DNA from: Erwinia sp050410775
Lineage (GTDB): Bacteria; Pseudomonadota; Gammaproteobacteria; Enterobacterales; Enterobacteriaceae
Assembly: GCF_050410775.1 (NCBI RefSeq)
Contig: NZ_CP191229.1
Length of the DNA: 64,000 nt
Strand: one strand, 5' to 3'
A model generated the notes under the pieces. It ran no database searches. It saw only the letters and a list, made by a program, of their open reading frames with translations, and was not told the DNA's origin. Both the position numbers and the translations under genes were made by a program. Below are positions 1 to 7,934 of this stretch, in pieces (within the stretch, counting starts at the first letter, position 1; every line of letters starts with the position of its first letter).

Positions 1-177
1 CGCGCGCTTCGTTCCGGTCATCAAAACCTTCTGTCGGAAGCGCAGCCGGAAATGGAGCGTACGCTGCTGACCACCGCGCTGCGTCATACGCAGGGGCACA
101 AGCAGGAAGCGGCACGGCTGCTGGGCTGGGGGCGAAATACCCTGACCCGTAAGCTGAAAGAGCTGGGAATGGAGTAG
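1..177 (+). CDS. glnG: Nitrogen regulation response regulator NtrC, C-terminal end (partial)
   Basis: The reading frame is open from the first base and stops with TAG at 175-177, giving the last 58 residues of a protein. They match the end of NtrC/GlnG, the sigma-54 activator of nitrogen-starvation genes: an acidic linker, then a Fis-type helix-turn-helix containing QEAARLLGWGRNTLTRKLKE. The receiver and AAA+ domains lie outside the window. The gene converges on hemN, as it does in E. coli. The identity is secure from the C-terminal motif alone; only the upstream part is unseen. Confidence 0.95.
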   Translation, partial: RALRSGHQNLLSEAQPEMERTLLTTALRHTQGHKQEAARLLGWGRNTLTRKLKELGME

Positions 178-190
178 CGGAGGCAAAGCC

Positions 191-280
191 GCGCGGCCTT
201 AGCGTTTACCCTGGCCGCGCGTAATGATAAAGCCGGACACCGAACGATCCCGGCGGTTGAGATGGCGTACCGGTGTCCGG
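191..280. terminator. Paired inverted repeats between convergent glnG and hemN
   Basis: Two inverted repeats lie in the 116-base gap: GCGCGGCC/GGCCGCGC (191-198 with 213-220) and CCGGACACC/GGTGTCCGG (234-241 with 272-280, long loop). Neither is followed by a good T run, so they are at best weak or Rho-assisted bidirectional terminators for the two convergent genes. The repeats are seen directly; the function is inferred. Confidence 0.35.
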
Positions 281-293
281 ACTTTACCTTTCT

Positions 294-1661
294 TCAGATG
301 ACCCGTGAAAATTGCTGCATACGGGCCTTCTGGCGCATATAGACATCAAAGCACATGCAGATATTGCGGATCAGCAAACGCCCCTTAGGCGTGACCTGAA
401 GGCCCTTCCCGTGGCATTCCACCAGTCCATCCTCAATAAAAGGCGTCAGCAGCGCCAGATCCTCAAAGAAATAGTCGGTAAACGCCTGACCGTGGGTATC
501 GAAATCGTCAAAATTGAGCGAAAAATGGCAAATCAGCGCCTTGATCACATCCCGCCGCAGGCAGTCATCTTCTGAAAGGACAACGCCCCGCCACAGCGCT
601 GTTTGTTGCTCACCGACGCTGGCATAGTACGCCTTCAGCTCTTTTTGATTCTGGGCATAAGTGTCGCCGATCATACTAATGGCAGAAACCCCCATCCCCA
701 GCAGATCGCTGTCGCCCTGGGTGGTGTATCCCTGGAAATTACGGTGCAGTTTTCCTTCCCGCTGCGCTACCGCCAGCTCATCATCGGGCCGGGCAAAGTG
801 GTCCATCCCGATAAACTGATAGCCGTCGGCGGTCAGCATGGCGATTGATTGCTGCAGTATATCGAGTTTTTGCTGGGCATCCGGCAGATCGGCTTCCTTG
901 ATTTTACGCTGGGCGGCAAACAGGTTTGGCATATGGGCATAGTTGAATACGCTCAGCCTGTCCGGATTCAGCCCCGCGACTTTTTTCAGCGTGAAGGCAA
1001 AGCTTTCCGGCGTCTGCATCGGCAGACCATAAATTAAGTCCAAATTTGTCGAGGTAAAGCCAAGCCTGCGCGCGCGCTTCACCAGCGCAATGATCGTCTC
1101 TTCGTCCTGTACGCGATTAACCTTCTCCTGCACCGCCTTATTGAAATCCTGAACGCCCATGCTCAGCCGGTTAAATCCGGCGGCACGAAGATGATCCAGC
1201 ACATCAAGCTCGATTTCACGCGGATCGACCTCGATAGAAAGTTCAGCCTGCTCGTCAAAGCGGAACTGTGACTTGAGCAGCTCAATAAGGCGGGTGATTT
1301 GCGCCTTGCTGAGATAGGTCGGCGTACCGCCTCCCCAGTGCATCTGCGTGACGGTGCGATCGACAAACAGCGGCGCGCGCGCGAGGATTTCTTTCTCCAG
1401 CACATCCAGATAGGCATCGGCTTTATGCTGCTGGCGGGTGACCACTTTATTACAGCCGCAGAAATAGCAGAGACGATGGCAGAAAGGGATATGAATATAG
1501 AGCGAAAGCGGACGGTCGGGATAGCGCTGCGTCGCCTGCATAAATGCGGCTTCATCATAATCCTGATGAAACTCCAGCGCGGTGGGATAAGAGGTGTAAC
1601 GTGGCCCAGAAATATTGTATTTCTGGATCAGGCCCTGATCCCATTCAATCATCTGTGTCAC
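294..1661 (-). CDS. hemN: Oxygen-independent coproporphyrinogen III oxidase
   Basis: Radical-SAM enzyme that decarboxylates coproporphyrinogen III to protoporphyrinogen IX in anaerobic haem synthesis, in the cytoplasm. The CxxxCxxC cluster motif is present (C61, C65, C68, followed by a fourth Cys two residues later), as are the SAM-binding GGGTP near residue 110 and the HemN C-terminal domain. The frame is open to a GTG at 1670, but I place the start at the GTG at 1661, because AAGGAG sits 8 bases upstream of it and directly against the first GTG. This gives 455 residues, against 457 in E. coli. The gene is convergent with glnG and downstream of yihI, as in E. coli. A small upstream ORF overlaps its start and contains its ribosome binding site. 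Confidence 0.96.
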   Translation of the reverse strand: MTQMIEWDQGLIQKYNISGPRYTSYPTALEFHQDYDEAAFMQATQRYPDRPLSLYIHIPFCHRLCYFCGCNKVVTRQQHKADAYLDVLEKEILARAPLFVDRTVTQMHWGGGTPTYLSKAQITRLIELLKSQFRFDEQAELSIEVDPREIELDVLDHLRAAGFNRLSMGVQDFNKAVQEKVNRVQDEETIIALVKRARRLGFTSTNLDLIYGLPMQTPESFAFTLKKVAGLNPDRLSVFNYAHMPNLFAAQRKIKEADLPDAQQKLDILQQSIAMLTADGYQFIGMDHFARPDDELAVAQREGKLHRNFQGYTTQGDSDLLGMGVSAISMIGDTYAQNQKELKAYYASVGEQQTALWRGVVLSEDDCLRRDVIKALICHFSLNFDDFDTHGQAFTDYFFEDLALLTPFIEDGLVECHGKGLQVTPKGRLLIRNICMCFDVYMRQKARMQQFSRVI

Positions 1662-1854
1662 GATAGTCACTCCTTCGCAGGCGTCTGCGTCTGGTGGCCG
1701 ACCGTCGGATGAAGGGGGAGTGCTGATTCAGGGGCGGACGGGCGGTGGTTCTGCGCAACCGGGCTTTCAGCCGCGACAGGCGACGAAGTTTAACAAATAA
1801 CCCACCCAGCATGCAGAGCAGAATCAGCGCAAAAATTGATTCAGGCCAATTCAT
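1645..1854 (-). CDS. Candidate small membrane protein upstream of hemN
   Basis: A 69-codon ORF fills the yihI-hemN gap and overlaps the start of hemN by 17 bases, so it could be translationally coupled to it. Residues 3-21 are hydrophobic and end in a basic cluster, which suggests one inner-membrane segment with an Arg-rich cytoplasmic tail (about one residue in four is Arg or Lys). A weak AAGG lies about 12 bases before the ATG. I do not recognise the family. In Vibrio relatives a DUF2489 membrane protein occupies this position, so it may be a remnant of such a gene; that is speculation. It could equally be a chance ORF in a leader. Confidence 0.35.
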   Translation of the reverse strand: MNWPESIFALILLCMLGGLFVKLRRLSRLKARLRRTTARPPLNQHSPFIRRSATRRRRLRRSDYRDTDD

Positions 1855-1926
1855 TAGCGGAGAAACCTTTTTTATAAGACAGCGCCAGATTGCGCTGCCT
1901 CAATATCTGCCTTCAGGCCGTGATAA

Positions 1927-2457
1927 TTACTGACCGCCCTTCAGCAGACGATACATATCTTCTTCGGCTTCTTCATCCTCTGCGCCGTCGTCCAGGGCGA
2001 TGCCGAGCTCTTCCATCAGCACGTCAATACGATCCAGCGTCTCATCAAGCCAGGCCTGCTCTTCCGCAGATACCGTTTCGCCATTCTCAAGGCGGTCAAG
2101 CAACGCATCCAGACGTTCGTCGTTTTCGAGCGCCGTCAGCTCCTCCTGAGGAGAAAGAGCCACTTTTTTCTTTTCAGCGGGCTGCTTCACTTTCGCCGGT
2201 TTGGCCGGTTTGCTGCTGATACCTTCAGCCACCAGCGGCACGGGTTTTTTGCTGCCGATGCGTGGATCTTTGCTGTTAGCTGCGCCGCTGCCTTTCTGAT
2301 TCTGAACAACGGGATTAGCCCGGCTGCCGGAAGCATTGCCGCGATGTTTTTTGTCACGTTTACGATCGCGTGCTTCAGCGTTGACGTCATCGCGCGTTTT
2401 GCGTTTAGTTTTCGCGGCTGGTTTTTTGTCCAGGGACGCGCGTGCAGGTTGCTTCAT
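1927..2457 (-). CDS. yihI: Der GTPase-activating protein YihI
   Basis: A 176-residue protein (169 in E. coli) with a very basic N-terminal half (KPAAKTKRKTRDD, RDRKRDKKHRG) and a strongly acidic C-terminal half (DDGAEDEEAEEDMYRLLKGG). This is the bipartite signature of YihI, which stimulates the GTPase of Der (EngA) and so modulates 50S subunit assembly. The ATG at 2457 has GAGAG upstream. It sits between csrC and hemN in the E. coli order. The N-terminal region is probably disordered. Family assignment is confident from composition, motif and synteny. Confidence 0.93.
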   Translation of the reverse strand: MKQPARASLDKKPAAKTKRKTRDDVNAEARDRKRDKKHRGNASGSRANPVVQNQKGSGAANSKDPRIGSKKPVPLVAEGISSKPAKPAKVKQPAEKKKVALSPQEELTALENDERLDALLDRLENGETVSAEEQAWLDETLDRIDVLMEELGIALDDGAEDEEAEEDMYRLLKGGQ

Positions 2458-2522
2458 GGTTTCTGCTCTCAGGGATTTATCATTCAGTATAGAATTGCGG
2501 CGAAATCTAGCAGAAAGCGGAC

Positions 2523-2554
2523 AAAGAAAAAAGGCGGCAGGTCACCCTGTCGCC
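2523..2554 (-). terminator. Intrinsic terminator of csrC
   Basis: The stem GGCGACAGG/CCTGCCGCC (2546-2554 with 2533-2541, one G-U pair) is followed on the minus strand by a T-rich tract at 2523-2532. Confidence 0.9.
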
Positions 2555-2754
2555 TTTTTTCATCCCTTCCAGAGAAGGGTTGACTCATTCCGCATCCTTT
2601 TTAGCACACAACCTCCCTGTTTTCCGTTGCCGTTTCGTCCAGCCTGGACGCGATCCTTCCTTTTCGTGCTTCACCCTCAGCACCTTCCTCCCTGCTCCAC
2701 ACTATCCTGATCTCCCTGAGCGCTTCATCCTGAAGTAACCCCTCCCGGGTTATG
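2526..2754 (-). ncRNA. csrC: CsrC small RNA (CsrA-sequestering)
   Basis: Read on the minus strand, this roughly 230-nt stretch carries about 16 GGA motifs. Several are in the CAGGAUG or CAGGGAG context bound by CsrA, and some sit in hairpin loops (for example CUUCA-GGA-UGAAG near 2728-2741). It ends in a strong intrinsic terminator. It lies between yihI and engB in the same orientation as yihI, exactly where E. coli has csrC. CsrC titrates the post-transcriptional regulator CsrA and is activated by BarA-UvrY. The 5' end is estimated from the promoter and may be off by a few bases. No protein-coding potential is evident. Confidence 0.88.
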
Positions 2755-2760
2755 ACAGAT

Positions 2761-2788
2761 ACTGTAGACCATAGCGTCAGAGTCACAA
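2761..2788 (-). promoter_or_regulatory. Candidate csrC promoter
   Basis: On the minus strand TTGTGA (2783-2788) and TACAGT (2761-2766) are separated by 16 bases, placing the transcript start near 2754, just before the first GGA motif. The match is moderate, which suits an activator-dependent (UvrY) promoter. Confidence 0.5.
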
Positions 2789-3007
2789 GGTGCATAAAGC
2801 AATTTTTCCGTTATTTTTTCAGTACCATCGTTAACGCAATGTTTCACGGCTCTATTCTGTTAACGGCACAGAAAAAATAGCGGCGATCGCCGTCAAAACA
2901 AATGGCAAATCGCTGACAAAATTCAGGCTGGCAAACGGACGGCTGGGCGCTTTCATTCCAGACAGGGTATACTCTGCGCAATCGCCCTTTTATCTGGAGT
3001 TTTTATT

Positions 3008-3643
3008 TTGCCTGGCTGGAATTATCACGTTACTCACTTTGTCACCAGCGCCCCTGACATCCGCCACCTTCCTCCCGATATCGGAATTGAAGTTGCGTTT
3101 GCCGGTCGTTCTAATGCGGGCAAATCCAGCGCGCTTAATACGCTGACCAACCAGAAAGCGCTGGCGCGTACCAGTAAAACCCCAGGGCGTACGCAGTTGA
3201 TCAACCTGTTCCAGGTCGCGGAGGGTTACCGGCTGGTGGATCTCCCCGGCTATGGCTATGCAGAAGTCCCGGAAGAGATGAAGCTCAAGTGGCAGCGCGC
3301 GCTGGCAGAGTATCTGCAAATGCGTGAATGCCTGAAAGGGCTGGTTGTCCTGATGGATATCCGCCATCCGCTAAAAGATCTGGATCAGCAGATGATTCAG
3401 TGGGCCGTGCAGAGTGGCATTGAGGTGCTGGTACTGCTGACGAAAGCCGACAAGCTGGCCTCCGGTGCGCGTAAGGCGCAGCTGAATAAGGTGCGGGAAG
3501 CGGCCAAAGAATTTGTTGGCGATGTTCAGGTAGAGATGTTTTCTTCACTGAAGAAAATTGGCGTCGATAAACTGAGTCAGAAGCTGGACAGCTGGTTCAG
3601 TGAAATCCCACCGGCGACCGATGAGAATATCCCCGCAGAATAG
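3008..3643 (+). CDS. engB: Ribosome biogenesis GTPase EngB (YihA)
   Basis: TRAFAC-class GTPase needed for late 50S subunit assembly; cytoplasmic and essential in relatives. It has 211 residues (210 in E. coli). The P-loop GRSNAGKS is at 33-40, the G2 threonine lies in KTPGRT, G3 DLPG is at 78-81, and G4 TKAD is at 145-148. The start is TTG at 3008 with CTGGAG about 9 bases upstream; no upstream ATG in frame is better placed. The gene is transcribed towards spf and polA and converges with them. A TATACT hexamer at 2968-2973 could be its -10 box, but no convincing -35 is seen. Confidence 0.95.
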   Translation: MPGWNYHVTHFVTSAPDIRHLPPDIGIEVAFAGRSNAGKSSALNTLTNQKALARTSKTPGRTQLINLFQVAEGYRLVDLPGYGYAEVPEEMKLKWQRALAEYLQMRECLKGLVVLMDIRHPLKDLDQQMIQWAVQSGIEVLVLLTKADKLASGARKAQLNKVREAAKEFVGDVQVEMFSSLKKIGVDKLSQKLDSWFSEIPPATDENIPAE

Positions 3644-3668
3644 CGCTTCCGGGCCGGATAGCGCCCAA

Positions 3669-3773
3669 TAAAAAACGCCCCAGTCATTACGACTGGGGCG
3701 GCTAAATTCAGCCAAATCCGGTTACATTAAGTAAACGGTTTGAAAGATAGAACATCTTACCTCTGTACCCTAC
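3669..3773 (-). ncRNA. spf: Spot 42 small RNA
   Basis: The minus strand begins GTAGGGTACAGAGGTAAGAT and continues with the conserved unstructured regions and the 3' terminator hairpin of Spot 42, about 105 nt (109 in E. coli). The 5' 40 nt and the terminator stem are almost identical to E. coli; the middle differs at several positions. Spot 42 is an Hfq-binding RNA that represses galK and many catabolic genes and is itself repressed by cAMP-CRP. It lies downstream of polA on the same strand, as in E. coli. Confidence 0.96.
3670..3700 (-). terminator. Spot 42 terminator
   Basis: The perfect 10-bp stem CGCCCCAGTC/GACTGGGGCG (3676-3685 with 3691-3700) is followed on the minus strand by seven Ts at 3669-3675. 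Confidence 0.93.
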
Positions 3774-3780
3774 GCCTGAA

Positions 3781-3870
3781 ACTCTACATGATTTTTTGAG
3801 CGCTCAAAAGGGTTTTTTGTAGTTAATTTTCAGAAAACCCCCTGTGTTATCAAACTCGTGTCACATAAAG
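3781..3870 (-). promoter_or_regulatory. spf promoter region with CRP-like half site
   Basis: The hexamer TAGAGT (3781-3786) is correctly placed 8 bases upstream of the RNA start, with a TTTGAG/TTGAGC element 15-16 bases further up (3802-3808). Around 3857-3865 the top strand reads GTGTCACAT, a half site for CRP, which represses spf in E. coli. The second half of that site is poor. Confidence 0.45.
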
Positions 3871-3992
3871 CGACTTTAACTGTAGCAAAATTACAAAAAA
3901 AGTGCTTTCGGGATAAATGCTTAGGAGGGAATCTGAGCGGGATGCCCCGCACCAAAAGGCAGGATCGGTTCAGCCAGATTATTTTCGTATGA

Positions 3993-4030
3993 TGAAAAAA
4001 GGAGGCTGAAACGCCACGGTTTCAGCCTCC
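3993..4030 (-). terminator. polA terminator
   Basis: The 12-bp stem GGAGGCTGAAAC/GTTTCAGCCTCC (4001-4012 with 4019-4030) is followed on the minus strand by TTTTTT at 3995-4000, 22 bases after the polA stop codon. Confidence 0.93.
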
Positions 4031-4051
4031 CTGCTTTCGCGATGTAAAAAA

Positions 4052-6838
4052 TTAGTGGGCCTGATCCCAGTTATCCCCGACGCCGACATCCACCCGTAAA
4101 GGCACATCCAGCTTCATGCTGTTCTCCATCAAATCACGGATTTTAGCCGAGGCGGCTTCAACCTCAGACGCTTTGACTTCAAATACCAGTTCATCGTGAA
4201 CCTGCATGATCATTTTGATATCCGGTGACGCTTGCGGCGTCAGCCAGGCATCCACGGCAATCATCGCTTTTTTAATGATGTCCGCCGCGGTGCCCTGCAT
4301 CGGGGCGTTAATCGCAGCGCGTTCCGCCGCCTTGCGGCGCATCGCATTGCTGGCCTTAATATCCGGCAGGTAAAGCCGGCGGCCATCCAGCGTAGCGACG
4401 TACCCCTTTTCTGCCGCAAGCTGGCGTGTGCTTTCCATATACTCAAGCACGCCCGGATAGCGTTCAAAATAGAGATCCATATATTTCTTCGCTTCGCCGG
4501 CGCCGATATTAAGCTGACGGGAAAGGCCAAAGGCGCTCATCCCGTAAATCAGCCCAAAGTTGATCGCTTTAGCACTGCGTCGCTGCTCGCCCGTGACCTT
4601 ATCCAGCGCCATGCCAAAGACCTCAGCCGCCGTGGCGCGGTGAATGTCCTGTCCTTCAGCAAAGGCGTTCAACAGCCCTTTATCCTGTGAGAGATGGGCC
4701 ATGATGCGCAGCTCAATTTGCGAGTAATCCGCCGCCACAATCTTGCACCCTTTGGACGCGATAAATGCCTGGCGGATACGACGGCCTTCGTCATTGCGCA
4801 CCGGAATGTTTTGCAGGTTTGGATCGGTGGACGAAAGGCGTCCGGTAGCCGTCACCGCCTGATGATAGGAGGTATGTACTCTGCCGGTGACCGGGTTAAT
4901 CATCACCGGCAGCTTATCGGTATAGGTCGACTTCAGCTTGGAAAGTCCGCGATGCTCAAGAATAACCTTCGGCAGCGGATAGTCGAGCGCCAGTTCAGCC
5001 AGCACCTCTTCAGAAGTGGAAGGCGCTCCCCCCGGCGTTTTTTTGGTCGGCTTAATCCCCTGCTTTTCAAAAAGAATGGTTTGCAGCTGCTTCGTTGAGG
5101 AAAGATTAAACGGTTCGCCCGCCAGTTCGTGCGCCTTCTGCTCCAGACCGGCCAGCCTCTCCGTCAGCTCCTTAGAGTGGGTAGCCAGTATTCCCTGATC
5201 GATCAGCACGCCATTACGTTCAATTCGCGAAATCACGGTGACCAGCGGCATCTCGATATGCTCAAAAACCTGCTTCGGACCCGGCGTCTTTTCCAGCTCA
5301 GGCCACATTTTGAGGTGCAACTGTAGCGTGACGTCCGCATCCTCAGCGGCATAATGGGCCGCCTGCTCCATGCCTATCTGATTAAACGTAAGCTGTTTTT
5401 TTCCCTTACCGGCGATCTCCTCAAAGGAGACGGTTTTGTGATTCAGCCAGCGCGACGCGAGCGAATCCATATCGTGGCGTCCGGAAACGCTGTTCAGCGC
5501 ATAGGATTCCAGCATGGTGTCAAATTTGATGCCCTGTAGTTCAATACCGTAATTCTTCAGCACGCCACGGTCATATTTGAGGTTCTGGCCGACCTTAAGC
5601 AGGCTGGGATCTTCCAGCAAAGGCTTGAGGCGTTCCAGCACGCTGTTGCGATCCAGCTGGACGGGGGCATCCAGATAATCGTGAGCGACCGGCAAATAGG
5701 CGGCTTCACCCGGCGCCACGGCAAAGGAGAGGCCGACAATATTGGCACTCAGCGTGTCCAGCGAATCCGTTTCGAGATCGAAAGCAAACAGAGGACTTTT
5801 TTGCACTTTCGTCAGCCACGCTTCGAACGTTTCTTCATCAAGAATAGTGACGTAACCCTCCGCGGATAACACACTGGTTGCTTCAGGCTGTTCTTCAATT
5901 TTTTCAACCAGGGCTTGCTGCGCCGCCGGATTGCTTTTTTTACCCTGTAACCATTTCCCCTGTTCCAGATCCTCGATCCAGCGCCGGAACTCATAATGGC
6001 GGAACAGTCCGAGCAGGGTCTCCACATCCGGTTCAGTGACCGTCAGCTGCTCACAGGACAGCGCCAGCTCAACGTCGGTTTTGATCGTGGCCAGCTGATA
6101 GGAGAGGAAGGCGACCTCTTTATTCTGCTCAAGCTTCGCGGACATGGTTTTCGCGCCGCGAAACGTTAAGCCAGCCACTTTATCCAGGTTATCGTAGATA
6201 TCCTTAATGCCACCTAACCCCTGCAGCAGCGCCTGTGCGGTTTTTTCACCCACGCCCGGCACGCCGGGGATGTTGTCTGATGAATCCCCCATCAGTGCCA
6301 GGAAATCGATGATCAGAGAAGGCGGTATACCATACTTCTCCACAACTTCTTCAGGACCGAGAATGGCATTGTTCATTGTATTGATCAGCGTAATATCCGG
6401 CGTAACCAGCTGGGCCATATCTTTATCACCGGTGCTGATTAAGACTGGCTTCCCGATTTTACCCGCTTCTAACGCCAGCGTGCCTATTACGTCATCGGCT
6501 TCAACACCCGATACGGCCAGCAGCGGCAGCCCCATCGCTTTTACCATGCTATGCAGCGGGTCAATCTGAGCTCGCAGATCGTCTGGCATAGGAGGACGAT
6601 GGGATTTGTAATGTTCGAACAGCTCATCGCGGAACGTTTTTCCTTTGGCGTCGAAAACGACGGCGACATGGCTCGGTTTATATTGCAGCAGCAGGCTGCG
6701 CAACATATTCAGGACACCATACATCGCGCCGGTCGGCTCTCCTTTGCTGTTGGTCAGCGGAGGGAAGGCGTGATAAGCGCGATAGAGGTAAGAGGAGCCG
6801 TCTACCAGAATGAGCGGGTTTTCTGCGATTTTAGCCAT
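4052..6838 (-). CDS. polA: DNA polymerase I
   Basis: Repair and Okazaki-fragment-processing polymerase of 928 residues, the same length as E. coli. Domains in order: 5'-3' exonuclease (1 to about 320), 3'-5' exonuclease (about 325-515) and family A polymerase. Proofreading acidic residues are intact (FDLETDS, DTMLESY, AAEDADV), as are the polymerase motifs A (ADYSQIELR) and C (VHDELVFEV). The frame is open a further 40 codons upstream. I place the start at ATG 6838, because it matches the family start, and the extension runs through the probable promoter at 6893-6898. It is followed by its own terminator and then spf. Confidence 0.97.
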   Translation of the reverse strand: MAKIAENPLILVDGSSYLYRAYHAFPPLTNSKGEPTGAMYGVLNMLRSLLLQYKPSHVAVVFDAKGKTFRDELFEHYKSHRPPMPDDLRAQIDPLHSMVKAMGLPLLAVSGVEADDVIGTLALEAGKIGKPVLISTGDKDMAQLVTPDITLINTMNNAILGPEEVVEKYGIPPSLIIDFLALMGDSSDNIPGVPGVGEKTAQALLQGLGGIKDIYDNLDKVAGLTFRGAKTMSAKLEQNKEVAFLSYQLATIKTDVELALSCEQLTVTEPDVETLLGLFRHYEFRRWIEDLEQGKWLQGKKSNPAAQQALVEKIEEQPEATSVLSAEGYVTILDEETFEAWLTKVQKSPLFAFDLETDSLDTLSANIVGLSFAVAPGEAAYLPVAHDYLDAPVQLDRNSVLERLKPLLEDPSLLKVGQNLKYDRGVLKNYGIELQGIKFDTMLESYALNSVSGRHDMDSLASRWLNHKTVSFEEIAGKGKKQLTFNQIGMEQAAHYAAEDADVTLQLHLKMWPELEKTPGPKQVFEHIEMPLVTVISRIERNGVLIDQGILATHSKELTERLAGLEQKAHELAGEPFNLSSTKQLQTILFEKQGIKPTKKTPGGAPSTSEEVLAELALDYPLPKVILEHRGLSKLKSTYTDKLPVMINPVTGRVHTSYHQAVTATGRLSSTDPNLQNIPVRNDEGRRIRQAFIASKGCKIVAADYSQIELRIMAHLSQDKGLLNAFAEGQDIHRATAAEVFGMALDKVTGEQRRSAKAINFGLIYGMSAFGLSRQLNIGAGEAKKYMDLYFERYPGVLEYMESTRQLAAEKGYVATLDGRRLYLPDIKASNAMRRKAAERAAINAPMQGTAADIIKKAMIAVDAWLTPQASPDIKMIMQVHDELVFEVKASEVEAASAKIRDLMENSMKLDVPLRVDVGVGDNWDQAH

Positions 6839-6892
6839 AGTTTCATCACGTTCTTCGTTGATATTTTCGATAGGGTAAGGATGCCACAGCTG

Positions 6893-6977
6893 AGTATAAA
6901 AGATGAAATAACTCTGGGAATTGCTTCGTTCCATACCCAAATTTGCGGCGGAACGCATAACAATAAGCTGTGGATAA
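6893..6977 (-). promoter_or_regulatory. polA promoter region with a consensus DnaA box
   Basis: The minus strand carries TATACT at 6893-6898, a plausible -10 box 55 bases before the polA ATG, with TTCCCA 16 bases upstream as a weak -35. About 75 bases further upstream is a perfect DnaA box, TTATCCACA (6969-6977). DnaA has been reported to stimulate polA expression in E. coli, which makes a functional role plausible. The stretch from here to 7210 is AT-rich and shows no gene. Confidence 0.55.
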
Positions 6978-7214
6978 GTTTGTGCGTAATTTTCTGTCTA
7001 TAGCAGAAAAAACAGAATATAAACTTGTCTTCTATATAAAAGTAAAACAAATACAAAAGGTTATAAATAAGCTCCGGTACAGGCTTTACATTTTGCAAAA
7101 TACCATTTTTGTGGATATTAATTATCAGCGCAATCAACAGCACAGGATCCTTTACGATTAACGCCGATCCGCACTGATAAGCCCACTCAACAAATTGTCT
7201 GCCGGATGGTATAA

Positions 7215-7247
7215 ACAACAACGCCGGCTATCAGCCGGCGTTGTTTG
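7215..7247 (-). terminator. dsbA terminator
   Basis: The 13-bp stem AACAACGCCGGCT/AGCCGGCGTTGTT (7217-7229 with 7233-7245) lies 12 bases after the dsbA stop. The T-rich arm supports termination; it may also work in the opposite direction. Confidence 0.8.
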
Positions 7248-7257
7248 CGGTAATAAC

Positions 7258-7887
7258 TTATTTTTGCGTCAGCAGGAATTTCACTACGTTGGCATACTGC
7301 TGCACGTAGGTATCCATTGAGCTGGTGTCGAGACCGCCGTTGTTAACCATATATTTGCCGTTAACGAACATAGCCGGCACGCCACGCAGATTCATATCCG
7401 CCGCCGCTTTCTCCTGCTGTGCGACCAGAGACTTCACTACGAAGCTGTTCCATGCCGCATCATACTCTTCAGGTTTGATACCGGCTGCCTTAACAAAGGT
7501 CTCTTTCAGGCTGGCTGGGTCAGTGATGGTCTGCGTTTTCTGGATACCATCAAAAACAGGGCCGGTGACCTTCTCTTCCACACCCAGCGCCATAGCAACT
7601 GCCCAGGCCTGCGTCACGGTTTTGCCCATCTCGCCGCCCAGGAACTCAACATGATACTTGGTGACTTTCGTATTCTCAGGCAGGCCTTTCTTCACGGCAT
7701 CGCTAACGTGCCAGACGCGTTCGAACTCATAACAGTGTGGGCAGTAAAAAGAGAAGAACTCCAGCACCTGGGGTTCGCCGGTTGCGGGTTTCTGCATGGT
7801 AACGTACTGCTGACCGTCGGTGAACTGGGCAGCTGACGCACTGAATGCCAGCACCATGCCGACCAACGCAAACCAAATCTTTTTCAT
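7258..7887 (-). CDS. dsbA: Periplasmic thiol:disulfide oxidoreductase DsbA
   Basis: Introduces disulfide bonds into exported proteins and is reoxidised by DsbB. The 209-residue precursor starts at ATG 7887 with AGGAG 11 bases upstream; eight extra in-frame codons upstream were rejected. A Sec/SRP-type signal peptide of 19 residues ends in ASA, giving a mature protein beginning AQF. The thioredoxin-fold active site CPHC is at C49-C52, and the cis-proline loop GVPAMF is present. It follows srkA by 47 bases on the same strand, an arrangement that forms an operon in E. coli. Confidence 0.97.
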   Translation of the reverse strand: MKKIWFALVGMVLAFSASAAQFTDGQQYVTMQKPATGEPQVLEFFSFYCPHCYEFERVWHVSDAVKKGLPENTKVTKYHVEFLGGEMGKTVTQAWAVAMALGVEEKVTGPVFDGIQKTQTITDPASLKETFVKAAGIKPEEYDAAWNSFVVKSLVAQQEKAAADMNLRGVPAMFVNGKYMVNNGGLDTSSMDTYVQQYANVVKFLLTQK

Positions 7888-7934
7888 TTTAAAACGCTCT
7901 CCTAACAGCAAAAGAAGCCGACCAGAATACGCGG

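Noticed and set aside
6839..6958. In-frame 40-codon N-terminal extension of DNA polymerase I
   Set aside because: It runs through the probable polA promoter, is absent from the family, and the internal ATG gives exactly the E. coli length.
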